Assembly (NCBI RefSeq): GCF_026711005.1 | Contig: NZ_JAPPVJ010000001.1 | Location: 868,001 to 932,000 of the forward strand | Direction of reading: 5' to 3' | DNA: 64,000 nucleotides | Source of the DNA: Sphingobacterium sp. UT-1RO-CII-1 | GTDB taxonomy: Bacteria; Bacteroidota; Bacteroidia; Sphingobacteriales; Sphingobacteriaceae | Part shown: piece by piece, positions 1-9,970 of the stretch | How positions within the stretch are numbered: position 1 is the stretch's first letter | Layout of the letters: every line of letters starts with the position of its first letter | The notes under the pieces: model-generated | Seen by the model: the letters and a program-made list of their open reading frames with translations, nothing else | What the model was told of the DNA's origin: nothing | Databases searched by the model: none | Translations under genes and position numbers: made by a program

Positions 1-93
1 ACTAAGCAAGACTAATAAAAACAAATAAACGAAACGCATATAATGAAATCTATTATTTTAAAAATAACCCTATAAAATTAAGGATAGGTATAA

Positions 94-125
94 AAAAGAA
101 AAAGGAAGCCTTAAGCTTCCTTTTT
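94..125 (-). terminator. Intrinsic terminator of the dnaN-dedA unit
   Basis: An 11-bp hairpin (arms 99-109 and 115-125, loop of 5) lies at the 3' end of dedA, whose stop codon (111-113) is in the loop. On the minus strand the stem runs into a T-rich tract. Bases 1-93 to its left hold no gene or structure I can support. Confidence 0.75.
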
Positions 126-764
126 TTTACTGTATTTTTCTTTAATGATTTCAATAATAGGTGGCAACATGGAAAGCACTATAATAGCAAATATAACGAG
201 TGTGAAATTTTCTTTTATAATTGGTAATCCTCCAAAATAATAACCAATAAATAAAAATGATGTCACCCACAAAATTGCACCGATTACATTATAAAAAGCA
301 AAACTTTTGTAGGACATAGTACCCACACCTGCTACAAAAGGAGCAAAAGTCCTTATTATTGGTACGAAACGTGCATATATAATAGTTTTACCTCCGTACT
401 TATCATAAAAACGCTCCGTTTTATCAAGATATTCCTTCTTCAAAAACTTATACTTTCCGCTAAATGCTTTAGGCCCTATATATTGACCGATGTGATAATT
501 AACCATATCACCGATTATTCCCGCTATCAGCAATAAACCCCACATTACGAAAATGTTTAAATCAGTTTCCGGTTTTGCTATAATAGCGCCTGTCGCAAAA
601 AGCAAAGAATCTCCTGGTAAAAAAGGAGTAACAACTAAACCCGTTTCAGCAAAAACAATCAAAAATAGAATCAAATATGTCCACGTTTGATAATCATTTA
701 CTATTTCTACAAGGTGTTTGTCTATATGTAAGACAAAGTCCACCAAAGAATATATTAATTCCAA
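111..764 (-). CDS. DedA/VTT-domain membrane protein
   Basis: This 217-residue protein belongs to the DedA (SNARE-associated/VTT) family of inner-membrane proteins, some of which flip undecaprenyl phosphate or phosphatidylethanolamine. The family pattern is clear: FAETGLVV (about 38-45) followed by PFLPGDSLL (47-55), a central G-D-M-x-N-Y-x-I-G-Q stretch, then an [16 protein letters not shown] re-entrant motif and C-terminal membrane helices. Length is normal. It starts 10 bases after the dnaN stop on the same strand, so the two are probably co-transcribed. Substrate cannot be told from the sequence. Confidence 0.9.
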   Translation of the reverse strand: MELIYSLVDFVLHIDKHLVEIVNDYQTWTYLILFLIVFAETGLVVTPFLPGDSLLFATGAIIAKPETDLNIFVMWGLLLIAGIIGDMVNYHIGQYIGPKAFSGKYKFLKKEYLDKTERFYDKYGGKTIIYARFVPIIRTFAPFVAGVGTMSYKSFAFYNVIGAILWVTSFLFIGYYFGGLPIIKENFTLVIFAIIVLSMLPPIIEIIKEKYSKKKEA

Positions 765-774
765 AACAAAGATA

Positions 775-1896
775 CTAGCTATTGTTCAACATCACAGGCA
801 TAACCAACATAAGGATGTCTTCATTATCTTCTTTAACAGCTGGAATCAACAGCCCTGCCCTATTCGGGGTACTCATTTCAATAACAACTTCTGAACAGTT
901 TAAATTATTCAGCATCTCTACCAAAAACTTAGCGTTAAACCCAATTTCCATATCTTGCCCCTCAAACTGACAGCTAAGCCGTTCATGCGCTTCATTAGAA
1001 AAATCTAAATCCTCTGCAGAAATATTTAATTCACTTCCTGATATTTTTAATCTTACTTGATGTGTAGTTTTATTAGCAAAAATAACAACACGACGCAAGG
1101 TATTTAAGAACAATAAACGATCAACTGTCAATTTATTCGGATTAACAGGCGGAATAACAGCCTCATAATCTGGATAACGTTCATCAATCAACCGGCATAT
1201 CAAATGAATTGTTCCAAACTGAAAGAAAGCATTTGTATTATTATACTCAATAGATACAACGCTATCATCAGAAGGAAGAGACGATTTTAATAAAGTTAAT
1301 GCTTTCTTGGGTAAGATAAGTGATGTAGGTTTGTCACAACTTATATCTGTACGGCGGTAACGCACCAATTTATGAGCATCTGTTGATACAAAAGTCACAC
1401 TTTGTTCGGCCAATTGAACTAACACACCAGACATCGCCGGCCTTAACTCATCATTGCTAACTGCAAAAATTGTCTTATTAATAGCTTCTGATAAAATAGA
1501 CGCATCCAAATTTACAGTAGAAACATTTTCAACAGTTGGTATCTTGGGAAAATCATCAGCGTTCTCGCCACTCAATTTATACTTTCCATCACCTGCACTG
1601 ATTTCAATAGCTAACGTAGTTGTATCTACGGAAAACGCTACCGGTTGGTCAGGAAGTGTTTTCAATGTTTCAATCAAAATTTTTGAAGGCATAGCTACTT
1701 TTCCCTCTTCTTTAGCTTCTATCTGTAAAGAAGTAACCATGCTAGTTTGCAAGTCAGTAGCTGATATAGTTAACAAGTTATCTTTGATCTCAAATAAAAA
1801 GTTCTCAAGGATAGGTAGTACTGTACTACTACTAGATGCTCCGCTTATAGCCTGTAATTGCTTTAATAAAATTGACGTGGATACAATAAATCTCAT
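775..1896 (-). CDS. dnaN: DNA polymerase III sliding clamp (beta subunit)
   Basis: This is the ring-shaped processivity clamp that tethers the replicative polymerase. The 373-residue product begins [14 protein letters not shown], as usual for Bacteroidota DnaN, and shows the three-domain clamp pattern, including a central [10 protein letters not shown] stretch and a C-terminal end rich in hydrophobic residues (LMLVMPVML). A longer in-frame start 30 bases upstream would add ten residues not seen in the family, so I prefer the ATG at 1896. It is divergent from holB, so two replisome genes share one intergenic region. Confidence 0.96.
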   Translation of the reverse strand: MRFIVSTSILLKQLQAISGASSSSTVLPILENFLFEIKDNLLTISATDLQTSMVTSLQIEAKEEGKVAMPSKILIETLKTLPDQPVAFSVDTTTLAIEISAGDGKYKLSGENADDFPKIPTVENVSTVNLDASILSEAINKTIFAVSNDELRPAMSGVLVQLAEQSVTFVSTDAHKLVRYRRTDISCDKPTSLILPKKALTLLKSSLPSDDSVVSIEYNNTNAFFQFGTIHLICRLIDERYPDYEAVIPPVNPNKLTVDRLLFLNTLRRVVIFANKTTHQVRLKISGSELNISAEDLDFSNEAHERLSCQFEGQDMEIGFNAKFLVEMLNNLNCSEVVIEMSTPNRAGLLIPAVKEDNEDILMLVMPVMLNNS

Positions 1897-1997
1897 TTCC
1901 TGAATTTTATAGATTTTTATATGCAATATTACAGAAAAGATTCTACATTTAATAAACTCTAACCTTCTTTAATTCCTACCACAACTTATTTAATTTG

Positions 1998-2005
1998 TAC
2001 ATTTG
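1998..2005 (+). promoter_or_regulatory. -7 promoter box (TAnnTTTG) of the holB operon
   Basis: TACATTTG is a perfect match to the Bacteroidota housekeeping -7 element and ends 12 bases before the holB ATG. A TTG inside the box is in frame with holB and must not be taken as its start. Confidence 0.7.
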
Positions 2006-2017
2006 TATAAATTAAAT

Positions 2018-3160
2018 ATGCAGTTCAAAGATATTATAGGCAATCAAAATATAAAAAAACACTTGCTTCAAACAGTCAAAAGCAATCGTGTTAGCCATGC
2101 CCAATTGTTCCTTGGACCAGAAAGCTCAGGTAGTTTAGCTCTGGCTGTTGCGTATGCACAATATATTAACTGCGAAAACAAAAAAAATGACGATAGTTGT
2201 GGTGTTTGCAACTCCTGTAATAAATATCAAAAATTAATACATCCAGATCTTCACTTCTCCTACCCTTTTTTTGCAAATGGAAAAGATGATTTAGCAACAA
2301 ACTATTTAGAAGATTGGCGAAAAGCTTTTCTGTCTAATCCATATATGGACCTGGATTTTTGGCGACAAAATTTAGACGCAGAAAATAAACAAGCAAATAT
2401 AAATATTGCCGAAGCACACAATATTATCAAGAAATTAAGCTATAAAGCTTTTGAAGCAGAATATAAAGTTTTAATTATGTGGCTACCTGAATATCTAGAC
2501 ATTCAAGGCAATGCTTTATTAAAACTTATCGAAGAACCACCAGCAAAAACACTTTTTATACTAGTTGCTGAGAATGCAGACAAAATACTAAATACTATTA
2601 TTTCTAGAACACAACTAGTCAAAATAGACAAGTTGTCCCCAGATGAAATAAAAGAATATTTAGAACAACATAAAAACATGTCTCCTGAGCGTTCTGAAGA
2701 AATAGCTTTTATAGCAGATGGCAATATGCAGAAAGCAATAAAACTAACACATGAAAACGCAAATCCATATTTTGATTTATTAATAAATTGGTTACGCATC
2801 ATTGTAACTGACTCCGGATTAAACATTATAAAATACACGGAAGAAGACTTTCCTAAATTAGGCCGAGAAAACCAAAAAAATTTTATAATTTACAGCGTAA
2901 ATATGTTGCGTCAAATTATTCTGGTGCAACAACAATTACAAAATTTAGTACTTTTACAAGGTGAAGAATTAAATTTTGTAAACAGGTTTAGTGAAATCTT
3001 TAGTTTAGAACAAATAGAATCTGCAATAGAACTATTAGAAAAAACTCATTACAAAATAGAACGCAATGCGAATCCAAAAATTTTATTTTTAGATTTATCT
3101 TTACAATTAGTTTTAATTTTTAAGTATCAAACGATCCCTCAAGGGACACAATATATATAA
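2018..3160 (+). CDS. holB: DNA polymerase III delta' subunit (clamp-loader)
   Basis: This is the delta' stator of the clamp loader, which loads DnaN. The product is 380 residues from the ATG at 2018. Four cysteines (C52, C61, C64, C67) form the zinc module typical of delta'. The P-loop position is degenerate (GPESSGS, 33-39, no lysine), as expected for a subunit that does not hydrolyse ATP. EEPPAKTLFILVAEN and SRTQ match the sensor region. It heads an operon holB-ricT-gldH-lpxK with short gaps. The upstream in-frame TTG at 2003 lies in the promoter and is rejected. Confidence 0.93.
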   Translation: MQFKDIIGNQNIKKHLLQTVKSNRVSHAQLFLGPESSGSLALAVAYAQYINCENKKNDDSCGVCNSCNKYQKLIHPDLHFSYPFFANGKDDLATNYLEDWRKAFLSNPYMDLDFWRQNLDAENKQANINIAEAHNIIKKLSYKAFEAEYKVLIMWLPEYLDIQGNALLKLIEEPPAKTLFILVAENADKILNTIISRTQLVKIDKLSPDEIKEYLEQHKNMSPERSEEIAFIADGNMQKAIKLTHENANPYFDLLINWLRIIVTDSGLNIIKYTEEDFPKLGRENQKNFIIYSVNMLRQIILVQQQLQNLVLLQGEELNFVNRFSEIFSLEQIESAIELLEKTHYKIERNANPKILFLDLSLQLVLIFKYQTIPQGTQYI

Positions 3161-3170
3161 AAGAAAAAAT

Positions 3171-4547
3171 ATGGGATGTGGCAGTTGCTCATCCGGAGGT
3201 GGGTGCGGTAGTAATACTACTGGAAGTACCCCTGCAGGTTGCCAAAATAATGGCTCATGCATGACCAGCGGATGTAATAAATTAGACGTATACGATTGGC
3301 TATCTGACATGGATTTGCCTTCTAATTATAAACCTTTCAATATTGTAGAAGTAAGATTCAAAGGATCACGAAAGGATTTTTATATTAATACAGACAACCT
3401 TTATCTCGAAATGGGAGAGATGGTTGCAGTCGAGCCTTCTACAGGCGGATATGATATCGGACATGTATCTTTAACAGGTGAATTAGTACGCCTTCAGTTA
3501 AAGAAAAATAACATAAAACTAGAATCGGTAGAAAAAAAAATATATCGCAAAGCAACCGAAACGGATGTACAAAAATTTGATGCTGCCAAAGAACTAGAGT
3601 GGGAAACGATGCACAAAGCAAGAAAACTTGCTTTGGACTTAGGTTTATCTATGAAAATTTCAGATGTAGATTACCAAGGAGATAAAACTAAAGCAACATT
3701 TTATTATACAGCTGAAGGTCGTGTCGATTTTAGAGAACTTATTAAGCGTATGGCTGAAAGTTTTCGTATTCGAATAGAAATGCGTCAAATTGGTATGCGT
3801 CAAGAAGCAAGTCGCCTTGGCGGAATTGGTTCCTGTGGCCGAGAACTTTGTTGTTCTACTTGGTTAACAGATTTTAAAACGGTATCAACTTCAGCTGCTC
3901 GTTATCAAAATCTTTCTTTAAATACATTAAAACTTGCAGGTCAGTGTGGTAAACTAAAGTGTTGTCTAAACTATGAATTAGATAGTTATATGGATGCACT
4001 AAAATACATACCTACCAATGTTGAGCGTCTAGATACAGAAGCTGGAACAGCATTTTTACAGAAAACCGATATTTTCAAAAAGGTAATGTGGTATTCATAC
4101 CAAGGTGTAGAAAATTGGATTCCTGTAGAAATAGATAAAGTAAAAGAATATGCTGAAACCAATAAAGAAGGAAGAAAAATACAAGATTTAGCAAGCGCTT
4201 ATACACCTCCTGAGGTTATAAAACCAATTTCTTATGATTATGAAAATGTAGTTGGTCAGGATTCTTTAACAAGATTAGACGATAAAAATAAAAGAAAAAA
4301 AAGAAGAAAATCAAAACCAAAAGCAGAAGGTATTTTAGAAGTTAAATCAATAAAAAACGAAGCAACTCCGAAACAAGTAAATAGAAAAAACACAAAAACA
4401 ACAAATAATAATAAAGATCATAATATTACAAAAACTGTCAATAAAGAAGAACTAAAGACAGTTAATGAAAACAAACCAAAAAGAAGGTATAATAATAGGA
4501 ATCGGAATAAAAATAGAACATCAGAAGGTAATAAAGGTGAATCTTAA
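3171..4547 (+). CDS. ricT: PSP1-domain protein, RicT (YaaT)-like
   Basis: This 458-residue protein is the Bacteroidota form of RicT/YaaT, in Bacillus part of the iron-sulfur RicAFT complex that directs RNase Y. The PSP1 core has the two conserved cysteine clusters, CGRELCC (C222, C227, C228) and CGKLKCC (C259, C264, C265). Two regions are added: an N-terminal 40 residues rich in Gly, Ser and Cys (starting MGCGSCSSGGGCGS), and a C-terminal tail from about residue 370 that is disordered, Lys/Arg/Asn-rich and strongly basic. The tail stays in frame to its stop and I see no frameshift. It starts 10 bases after holB. The role in RNA processing is inferred from the Bacillus homologue. Confidence 0.88.
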   Translation: MGCGSCSSGGGCGSNTTGSTPAGCQNNGSCMTSGCNKLDVYDWLSDMDLPSNYKPFNIVEVRFKGSRKDFYINTDNLYLEMGEMVAVEPSTGGYDIGHVSLTGELVRLQLKKNNIKLESVEKKIYRKATETDVQKFDAAKELEWETMHKARKLALDLGLSMKISDVDYQGDKTKATFYYTAEGRVDFRELIKRMAESFRIRIEMRQIGMRQEASRLGGIGSCGRELCCSTWLTDFKTVSTSAARYQNLSLNTLKLAGQCGKLKCCLNYELDSYMDALKYIPTNVERLDTEAGTAFLQKTDIFKKVMWYSYQGVENWIPVEIDKVKEYAETNKEGRKIQDLASAYTPPEVIKPISYDYENVVGQDSLTRLDDKNKRKKRRKSKPKAEGILEVKSIKNEATPKQVNRKNTKTTNNNKDHNITKTVNKEELKTVNENKPKRRYNNRNRNKNRTSEGNKGES

Positions 4548-4571
4548 TTAATAAATCCGTAGGGTCTTAAA

Positions 4572-5036
4572 GTGAAAAAAAAACATATACATAATTTACT
4601 TTTTACTTTTATTCTTTTCACATCATGTGATCAGACTAGTTTTTACGATGTAAATAAGCCTATCAATAATAGAACATGGAGTTATTCTACTCCGGTTAAA
4701 TTCAATGTTGATATTCGTGATTCAAAAACTAAATATGATGTTTATGTAAGTATACGCCACACACCTGAATATAATTACTCTAATTTATTTATTTTACTAC
4801 ACCAATCAGGTAATAAAGTAAAAGATACAACCCATAGACATGAGATCAAACTCGCCGAATTAGACGGTCGTTGGTTAGGTACTAGTGCTGGAAGCCTTTT
4901 AAATACTGAATTCAAAGCTATAGAGAATTTTATTTTCCCTGATACAGGTACATATACTTTTACTATAGAACAGAACATGCGTGATAATCCTTTAAAAAAC
5001 ATTAGCGATGTTGGCTTAAAGATTATAAAAAAATAA
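4572..5036 (+). CDS. gldH: Gliding-motility lipoprotein GldH family
   Basis: This 154-residue lipoprotein starts with GTG and carries a short hydrophobic signal ending in a lipobox (LFTSC, modified Cys at residue 19). The mature part (SFYDVNKPINNRTWSYS near the start, then a predicted beta-sandwich and FIFPDTGTYTFTIEQNMRDNPL) matches GldH, which Flavobacterium needs for gliding and type IX secretion. GldH-like genes are commonly found next to the PSP1 gene in this phylum. No other gld genes are in the window, so gliding cannot be inferred. Its stop overlaps the lpxK start by one base. Confidence 0.85.
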   Translation: MKKKHIHNLLFTFILFTSCDQTSFYDVNKPINNRTWSYSTPVKFNVDIRDSKTKYDVYVSIRHTPEYNYSNLFILLHQSGNKVKDTTHRHEIKLAELDGRWLGTSAGSLLNTEFKAIENFIFPDTGTYTFTIEQNMRDNPLKNISDVGLKIIKK

Positions 5037-6067
5037 TGTTAAGACTTATCCGTTATCTATTAATCCCATTTTCTATTATCTATTCAATAATAACGTGGTC
5101 TAGAAATAAATTATATGATTTAAACCTATTAAAAAGTAAATCATTTGATTTACCAATTGTTGTTATAGGAAATCTAGCTCTTGGTGGAACCGGAAAGAGT
5201 CCAATGGTTGAACATATACTACATATAGTTAATCCCTTGATCAAAGTCACTGTCTTAAGCAGAGGTTATGGTAGAAAAACAAAAGGATTTCGCTATGTAC
5301 ATGAAACGGACGAAGCTATTAATGTTGGGGACGAACCCTTACAAATAAAACGAAAATTTAAAGAAAATACGGTTGTCGTATGTGAAAATAGAGTACATGC
5401 AATAGAGAAAATAAAGAATAAAACCGATGCTGTATTATTAGATGATGCCTATCAGCATAGAAAATTAAAACCCACTTTTTCAATTCTTCTTTTCGATTAT
5501 TATTCTTTAAACAAACCTATTATTACCTTACCAACAGGGAATTTTAGAGATACACTTCTCGAAAGTAAAAGAGCCGATATTATTGTTGTTACAAAGAGTC
5601 CTTCAGAAATAAATGAAGTTACAAAAAAAAACATAGTCAATCGTTTAAAAAAACATAGCGATGCCCCTATTTTTTTTTCAGAGATAACTTATCAAACTCT
5701 TTTAACTTCTTCAAAACAAGAAACAGATATTCGCTTTTTTTTGGAGTATCATGCTATATTACTAACAGGAATTGCTAATCCTGCACCACTTTATGAGTAT
5801 TTAGTAGAAAAAGTAAAAAGTATCACAACTATAAAGTTCCCTGATCATCATGTTTTTTCAGAAAAAGACCTTTTAAAAATCGAACACTTATTTGATAACT
5901 TACCATCCAAAAAAATTATCATAACAACCGAAAAAGATATCCAACGCCTACCACAAGATTTTGTATTAAAACTTCCTACATACTATATTCCTATACAACA
6001 AAATATACTTTTTAATCAATCAGAAGAATTTAACAGCCTGATAAAAAAAGCTTTCTTAGACCAATAG
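5036..6067 (+). CDS. lpxK: Tetraacyldisaccharide 4'-kinase
   Basis: LpxK phosphorylates the 4' position of the lipid A disaccharide at the inner membrane, a late step of lipid A synthesis. The 343-residue protein has an N-terminal membrane-associated helix, then IGNLALGGTGKSP with the Walker A at 50-56, SRGYGRKTKG, and DDAYQHR, the usual LpxK motifs. The ATG overlaps the gldH stop (ATAATG), suggesting translational coupling. It is the last gene of the holB operon and ends before a two-way terminator shared with dnaA. Confidence 0.95.
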   Translation: MLRLIRYLLIPFSIIYSIITWSRNKLYDLNLLKSKSFDLPIVVIGNLALGGTGKSPMVEHILHIVNPLIKVTVLSRGYGRKTKGFRYVHETDEAINVGDEPLQIKRKFKENTVVVCENRVHAIEKIKNKTDAVLLDDAYQHRKLKPTFSILLFDYYSLNKPIITLPTGNFRDTLLESKRADIIVVTKSPSEINEVTKKNIVNRLKKHSDAPIFFSEITYQTLLTSSKQETDIRFFLEYHAILLTGIANPAPLYEYLVEKVKSITTIKFPDHHVFSEKDLLKIEHLFDNLPSKKIIITTEKDIQRLPQDFVLKLPTYYIPIQQNILFNQSEEFNSLIKKAFLDQ

Positions 6068-6102
6068 ATAATTCTCTTATTCAATGTGTTTTTCTAAATA
6101 AA

Positions 6103-6132
6103 AAGAGCGAAATCTAAGTAAGTTTCGCTCTT
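6103..6132. terminator. Bidirectional terminator between lpxK and dnaA
   Basis: A perfect 10-bp inverted repeat (AAGAGCGAAA at 6103-6112 and its complement at 6123-6132) with a 10-base loop sits between the convergent lpxK and dnaA genes. It is flanked by A-rich sequence on one side and T-rich sequence on the other. Confidence 0.75.
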
Positions 6133-6160
6133 CTAACATTCAAAATCAAACGTTTTAAAT

Positions 6161-7588
6161 CTATGTAGTTTTTAATTTCTTTTGTATATCCTGTACATAG
6201 GTTTTAAATTTTTTATCTGTTTCAATCAAATCCTCTACAGTCTGGCATGCATAAATTACAGTAGAGTGGTCTCTACCTCCAAAAAAGTTACCTATAGTCT
6301 TGAGTGATGATTTAGTATAGTTTTTTGCTAGATACATAGATATCTGACGTGCCTGTACAATCTCACGTTTACGTACTTTAGATTTTACCATTTCAATAGG
6401 AACCTCAAAATATTCACAGACTAATTTCTGTATATATTCCATTGATATCTCTTTATGCGTATTCTTAACAAAATTCTTCAACATAGATTTAGCCAGATTA
6501 AGATCTATTTCTTTCTTGTTAAGAGTAGACTGCGCCAATAAAGATACCATAGCTCCTTCCAATTCACGCACACTATTATCTATTTGAGTGGCTACATATT
6601 CCACTACATTCTCAGGTAATTCTATACCATCTGAATACATCTTTTTCTTAAGAATAGCCATCCGCGTTTCCAAATCAGGGGCTTGGATATCGGCTGACAA
6701 CCCCCATTTAAATCGGCTAAGTAATCTTTCTTCTAATCCTGATAAATCTTTAGGGGCTTTATCAGAAGTCAAAATAACTTGTTTACTAGATTGATGTAAA
6801 TGATTAAATATATGGAAAAATATATCTTGCGTTTTTTCTTTTCCAGCAAAGTTATGAACGTCATCCATAATGATTACATCCATTGCTTGGTAAAAATTAA
6901 CAAAATCATTAATTGTATTATTCTTCAAAGAATCAACAAACTGTTGACAAAATTTCTCACAAGAAACATAAATCACCAATTTATCAGGTAAATTTTTCTT
7001 TACCTCATTACCAATAGCTTGCGCCAAATGCGTTTTACCCAAGCCTACATCCCCATATATCATCAATGGGTTAAAAGAAGTACCTCCCGGCTTATTAGCT
7101 ACAGCAAAACCAGCTGAACGTGCTAAACGATTACACTCTCCTTCTATAAAGTTATCAAATGTATAACTATGATTAAGCTGAGGATCTACTTCTAGCTTTT
7201 TTAATCCTGGAATTACAAAAGGATTCTTAATATTTTTATTTAATGCAACCGGTACGGGTATAGATTGTTTTTTTCCTTCAGCTCCATTTCCGTTTGATGG
7301 AATATTTGTCGTATATGGAATATTAGTTGATGATTTATCAACAATAATATTATATTCTAAACGACCCTGTTCGCCTAAAAATTTCTTAATTGTTTTACGT
7401 AAAATTCCAACGTAGTGCTCTTCCAACCACTCGTAAAAAAAGACAGACGGTACCTGAATAGTTAAAACGTTCCCATTTAGACCTATCGCTTTCACTGGCT
7501 CAAACCAGGTCTTAAAACTTTGCGCAGGTATATTGTCTTTTATTATCTGCAGACAGCTATTCCAAACACTTACACACGTTTTTTCCAT
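6161..7588 (-). CDS. dnaA: Chromosomal replication initiator DnaA
   Basis: The 475-residue product has all DnaA domains: domain I (1-85), a low-complexity linker, AAA+ domain III with Walker A GDVGLGKT (179-186) and Walker B IIMDDVH (about 239-245), and domain IV with FFGGRDHSTV for DnaA-box recognition. I use the ATG at 7588 (MEKTCVSVWNSC). A longer frame starting with TTG at 7627 adds 13 residues unlike the family. The gene is about 13.7 kb from the candidate oriC at 21.3-21.8 kb, and its own upstream region holds two DnaA-box-like sites. Confidence 0.97.
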   Translation of the reverse strand: MEKTCVSVWNSCLQIIKDNIPAQSFKTWFEPVKAIGLNGNVLTIQVPSVFFYEWLEEHYVGILRKTIKKFLGEQGRLEYNIIVDKSSTNIPYTTNIPSNGNGAEGKKQSIPVPVALNKNIKNPFVIPGLKKLEVDPQLNHSYTFDNFIEGECNRLARSAGFAVANKPGGTSFNPLMIYGDVGLGKTHLAQAIGNEVKKNLPDKLVIYVSCEKFCQQFVDSLKNNTINDFVNFYQAMDVIIMDDVHNFAGKEKTQDIFFHIFNHLHQSSKQVILTSDKAPKDLSGLEERLLSRFKWGLSADIQAPDLETRMAILKKKMYSDGIELPENVVEYVATQIDNSVRELEGAMVSLLAQSTLNKKEIDLNLAKSMLKNFVKNTHKEISMEYIQKLVCEYFEVPIEMVKSKVRKREIVQARQISMYLAKNYTKSSLKTIGNFFGGRDHSTVIYACQTVEDLIETDKKFKTYVQDIQKKLKTT

Positions 7589-7902
7589 TCTTAAATTGTT
7601 AATAACTTGAAAACCAATATTTGACAAAAAATTGTTTATAACTTTCTCTCAAGACGAAGATGATAAAAATAATTGAGCTAAAAAACTAAAATATGAAATA
7701 ACATAAAAACAACTCAATATCAACCATTTACGTTATTTATTTTAAATAAAAAGTTAAAAATATCGATTGTTTTATATTTATCAACACTTATACTTTTCTC
7801 TAATATTTAACTTCGTTTTTCGGCTTAATTTATTCTTTTTTAGAATTGATGTGGAAAATTATTTCTATTTTTCTGTCTTTAAATATACGGAATTCAAGAA
7901 GC
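7589..7902. promoter_or_regulatory. dnaA upstream region with two DnaA-box-like sites
   Basis: This AT-rich gap of over 300 bases precedes dnaA. It contains TTATCAACA at 7778-7786 (one change from TTATCCACA) and, on the opposite strand, TTTTCCACA (7850-7858, fitting TTWTNCACA). These could serve DnaA autoregulation. There is no exact TAnnTTTG box next to the dnaA start. A possible 61-codon plus-strand frame here looks spurious, because its end runs through the dxs terminator. Confidence 0.45.
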
Positions 7903-7937
7903 ATAAAAAAGGGGAAAATATGAAAAAATTCCCCTTT
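7903..7937 (-). terminator. Intrinsic terminator of dxs
   Basis: A 9-bp stem AAAGGGGAA/TTCCCCTTT (7908-7916 with 7929-7937) lies 24 bases beyond the dxs stop. On the minus strand it is followed by a run of T. Confidence 0.8.
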
Positions 7938-7961
7938 AGTATCTTTAAGTAAAAAAGAGTA

Positions 7962-9890
7962 CTAAGAGACCATTGAATTAGTTTTGATTCCCTTCACTAA
8001 TTTTTCGACAGTCGAAATTATAGATTTTTCATCATAACCAGCTATATTCCATAATTCAGATTGTTCACCATGATCAATTACTTTATCAGGAATACCCAAT
8101 CTTATAATCTCTGCAGTATAATTATGATCGGACATAAATTCTAAAACAGCTGAACCTATACCTCCAATAATACTGCCATCTTCCAAAGTAATTATCTTTT
8201 TATATTTTTTAAATACCTCATGTAACAATTCTTGATCTAGTGGTTTTGCAAAACGTAAATCATAATGTGCTGGGTGAATACCCTCTTGGTTTAGCTTTTG
8301 TATAGCCTTAGTAGCTTCATTACCTATTGCTCCAAAACTTAAAATAGCCAATTCTTCTCCTTCAACTAATTTTCTACCTTTACCAATTTCAATTTCCTTA
8401 AAAGGTCTACGCCAATCTACCATAACACCATTTCCTCTCGGATAGCGTATAACAAAGGGCCCTTTATTAGGTTTCTGAGCAGTAAACATTAGATTTCTTA
8501 ACTCTTCCTCATTCATAGGAGCCGAAACAACCAGATTAGGAATACAACGCATATACGAAATATCATATGCTCCATGGTGCGTCGGACCATCAGCCCCAAC
8601 TACACCTGCACGATCTAAACAAAAAACAACATTGAGGTTTTGCAAAGCTACATCATGTATAACCTGATCATAAGCCCTTTGCATAAAAGTTGAATAAATA
8701 GTACAAAATGGAACCAAACCCTGGGTGGCTAATCCGGCACTAAAAGTAACAGCATGTTGCTCTGCTATTCCCACATCAAAAGCACGATCAGGCATAGCCT
8801 TCATCATAATATTTAATGATGATCCCGAAGGCATAGCTGGCGTTATTCCCATAATCTTATCATTAGCCTCTGCTAATTCAACTAAAGTATGTCCAAAAAC
8901 GTCTTGATACTTTGGAGGTTTAGGCTTATCGGAACTAGACTTTTTAATTTCTCCTGTTATTTTATCAAAAAGACCCGGAGCATGCCAAGTGGTTTGATCT
9001 TTTTCGGCTAAAGCATAACCTTTCCCTTTAACAGTTACTACGTGTAATAATTTTGGTCCTGGTATATGTTTTAAATCTTCTAATGTTTTAGCTAGTTTTA
9101 CAACATCATGTCCATCTACAGGTCCAAAATATCTAAAATTAAGAGATTCAAATAAATTAGCATTTTTTAATAGAGTTCCCTTTATACTTTGTTCTAATTT
9201 TTTAGCCCAACCATAAGCATCAGGTCCATTTTTAGATATTTTTGCTAAAACAGAAATTAATTCATCTCTAAATTTATTATAACTTTTCGAAGTAGTGATG
9301 CTTGTTAAATATTCCTTCATGGCTCCGACATTAGGATCTATAGACATACAGTTATCATTCAAAATCACTAATAAATTAGATTTTTCAATACCTGCGTGAT
9401 TTAATGCTTCGAATGCCATTCCCCCAGTTAATGCACCATCCCCTATAATAGCTACATGTTGTTTATCTTTTTCTCCTTTATATTCGGATGCTACAGCCAT
9501 TCCTAATGCTGCAGATATAGAAGTAGATGAATGCCCCACACCAAAAGCATCATATTCACTTTCTTCTCTTTTTGGAAAACCAGAAATACCACCTAAAATT
9601 CTATTAGTATGAAATTTATCACGACGACCTGTCAAAATTTTATGTCCATAAGCCTGATGTCCGACATCAAAAATTAATTGATCATAAGGTGTATTCAAAA
9701 CATAATGTAATGCAACTGTCAATTCAACAACTCCCAAACTTGCTGCAAAATGTCCCCCATTAACAGAAACAATATCAATTATATATTGCCGAAGTTCATT
9801 ACACACCTCTTCCAACTCATTAGTTTTTAATTTTCTAAGATCAGCAGGAAAATTTATGTTTTGTAACAGCGGACCAGCCTCTATTTTCAT
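7962..9890 (-). CDS. dxs: 1-deoxy-D-xylulose-5-phosphate synthase
   Basis: Dxs condenses pyruvate and glyceraldehyde 3-phosphate with TPP to start the MEP isoprenoid pathway. Visible motifs are [16 protein letters not shown], the TPP-binding [18 protein letters not shown] stretch, [18 protein letters not shown] and the C-terminal transketolase domain ending in SELWN. From the ATG at 9890 ([10 protein letters not shown]) the product has 642 residues, which fits the family. An in-frame ATG at 9932 would add 14 residues but sits inside a long inverted repeat, so I prefer the shorter start. It is divergent from scpA. Confidence 0.95.
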   Translation of the reverse strand: MKIEAGPLLQNINFPADLRKLKTNELEEVCNELRQYIIDIVSVNGGHFAASLGVVELTVALHYVLNTPYDQLIFDVGHQAYGHKILTGRRDKFHTNRILGGISGFPKREESEYDAFGVGHSSTSISAALGMAVASEYKGEKDKQHVAIIGDGALTGGMAFEALNHAGIEKSNLLVILNDNCMSIDPNVGAMKEYLTSITTSKSYNKFRDELISVLAKISKNGPDAYGWAKKLEQSIKGTLLKNANLFESLNFRYFGPVDGHDVVKLAKTLEDLKHIPGPKLLHVVTVKGKGYALAEKDQTTWHAPGLFDKITGEIKKSSSDKPKPPKYQDVFGHTLVELAEANDKIMGITPAMPSGSSLNIMMKAMPDRAFDVGIAEQHAVTFSAGLATQGLVPFCTIYSTFMQRAYDQVIHDVALQNLNVVFCLDRAGVVGADGPTHHGAYDISYMRCIPNLVVSAPMNEEELRNLMFTAQKPNKGPFVIRYPRGNGVMVDWRRPFKEIEIGKGRKLVEGEELAILSFGAIGNEATKAIQKLNQEGIHPAHYDLRFAKPLDQELLHEVFKKYKKIITLEDGSIIGGIGSAVLEFMSDHNYTAEIIRLGIPDKVIDHGEQSELWNIAGYDEKSIISTVEKLVKGIKTNSMVS

Positions 9891-9917
9891 ATATGTATTA
9901 TTTGTTTTTCTATGATC

Positions 9918-9970
9918 ATATGGAATACTCATGTGTGTTTAAAATTTAAGCACACATGAGTACTCCATAT
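9918..9970. repeat. 20-bp inverted repeat in the dxs 5' region
   Basis: Arms at 9918-9937 and 9951-9970 are complementary over 20 bases with one mismatch around a 13-base AT-only-plus-G loop. It lies just upstream of the preferred dxs start and contains the alternative ATG at 9932. No gene ends into it, so it is not an obvious terminator. It could be an operator or an RNA hairpin in the dxs leader. Confidence 0.8.

Noticed and set aside
4280..4547. Frameshift or read-through creating the low-complexity tail of the RicT-like protein
   Set aside because: The frame ends normally, the tail composition is consistent over 85 residues, and the next gene begins at once; basic tails occur in Bacteroidota homologues.
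7767..7952. A 61-codon plus-strand frame between dnaA and dxs
   Set aside because: Composition is not gene-like, it runs through the dxs terminator hairpin, and no ribosome binding site or family match is seen.
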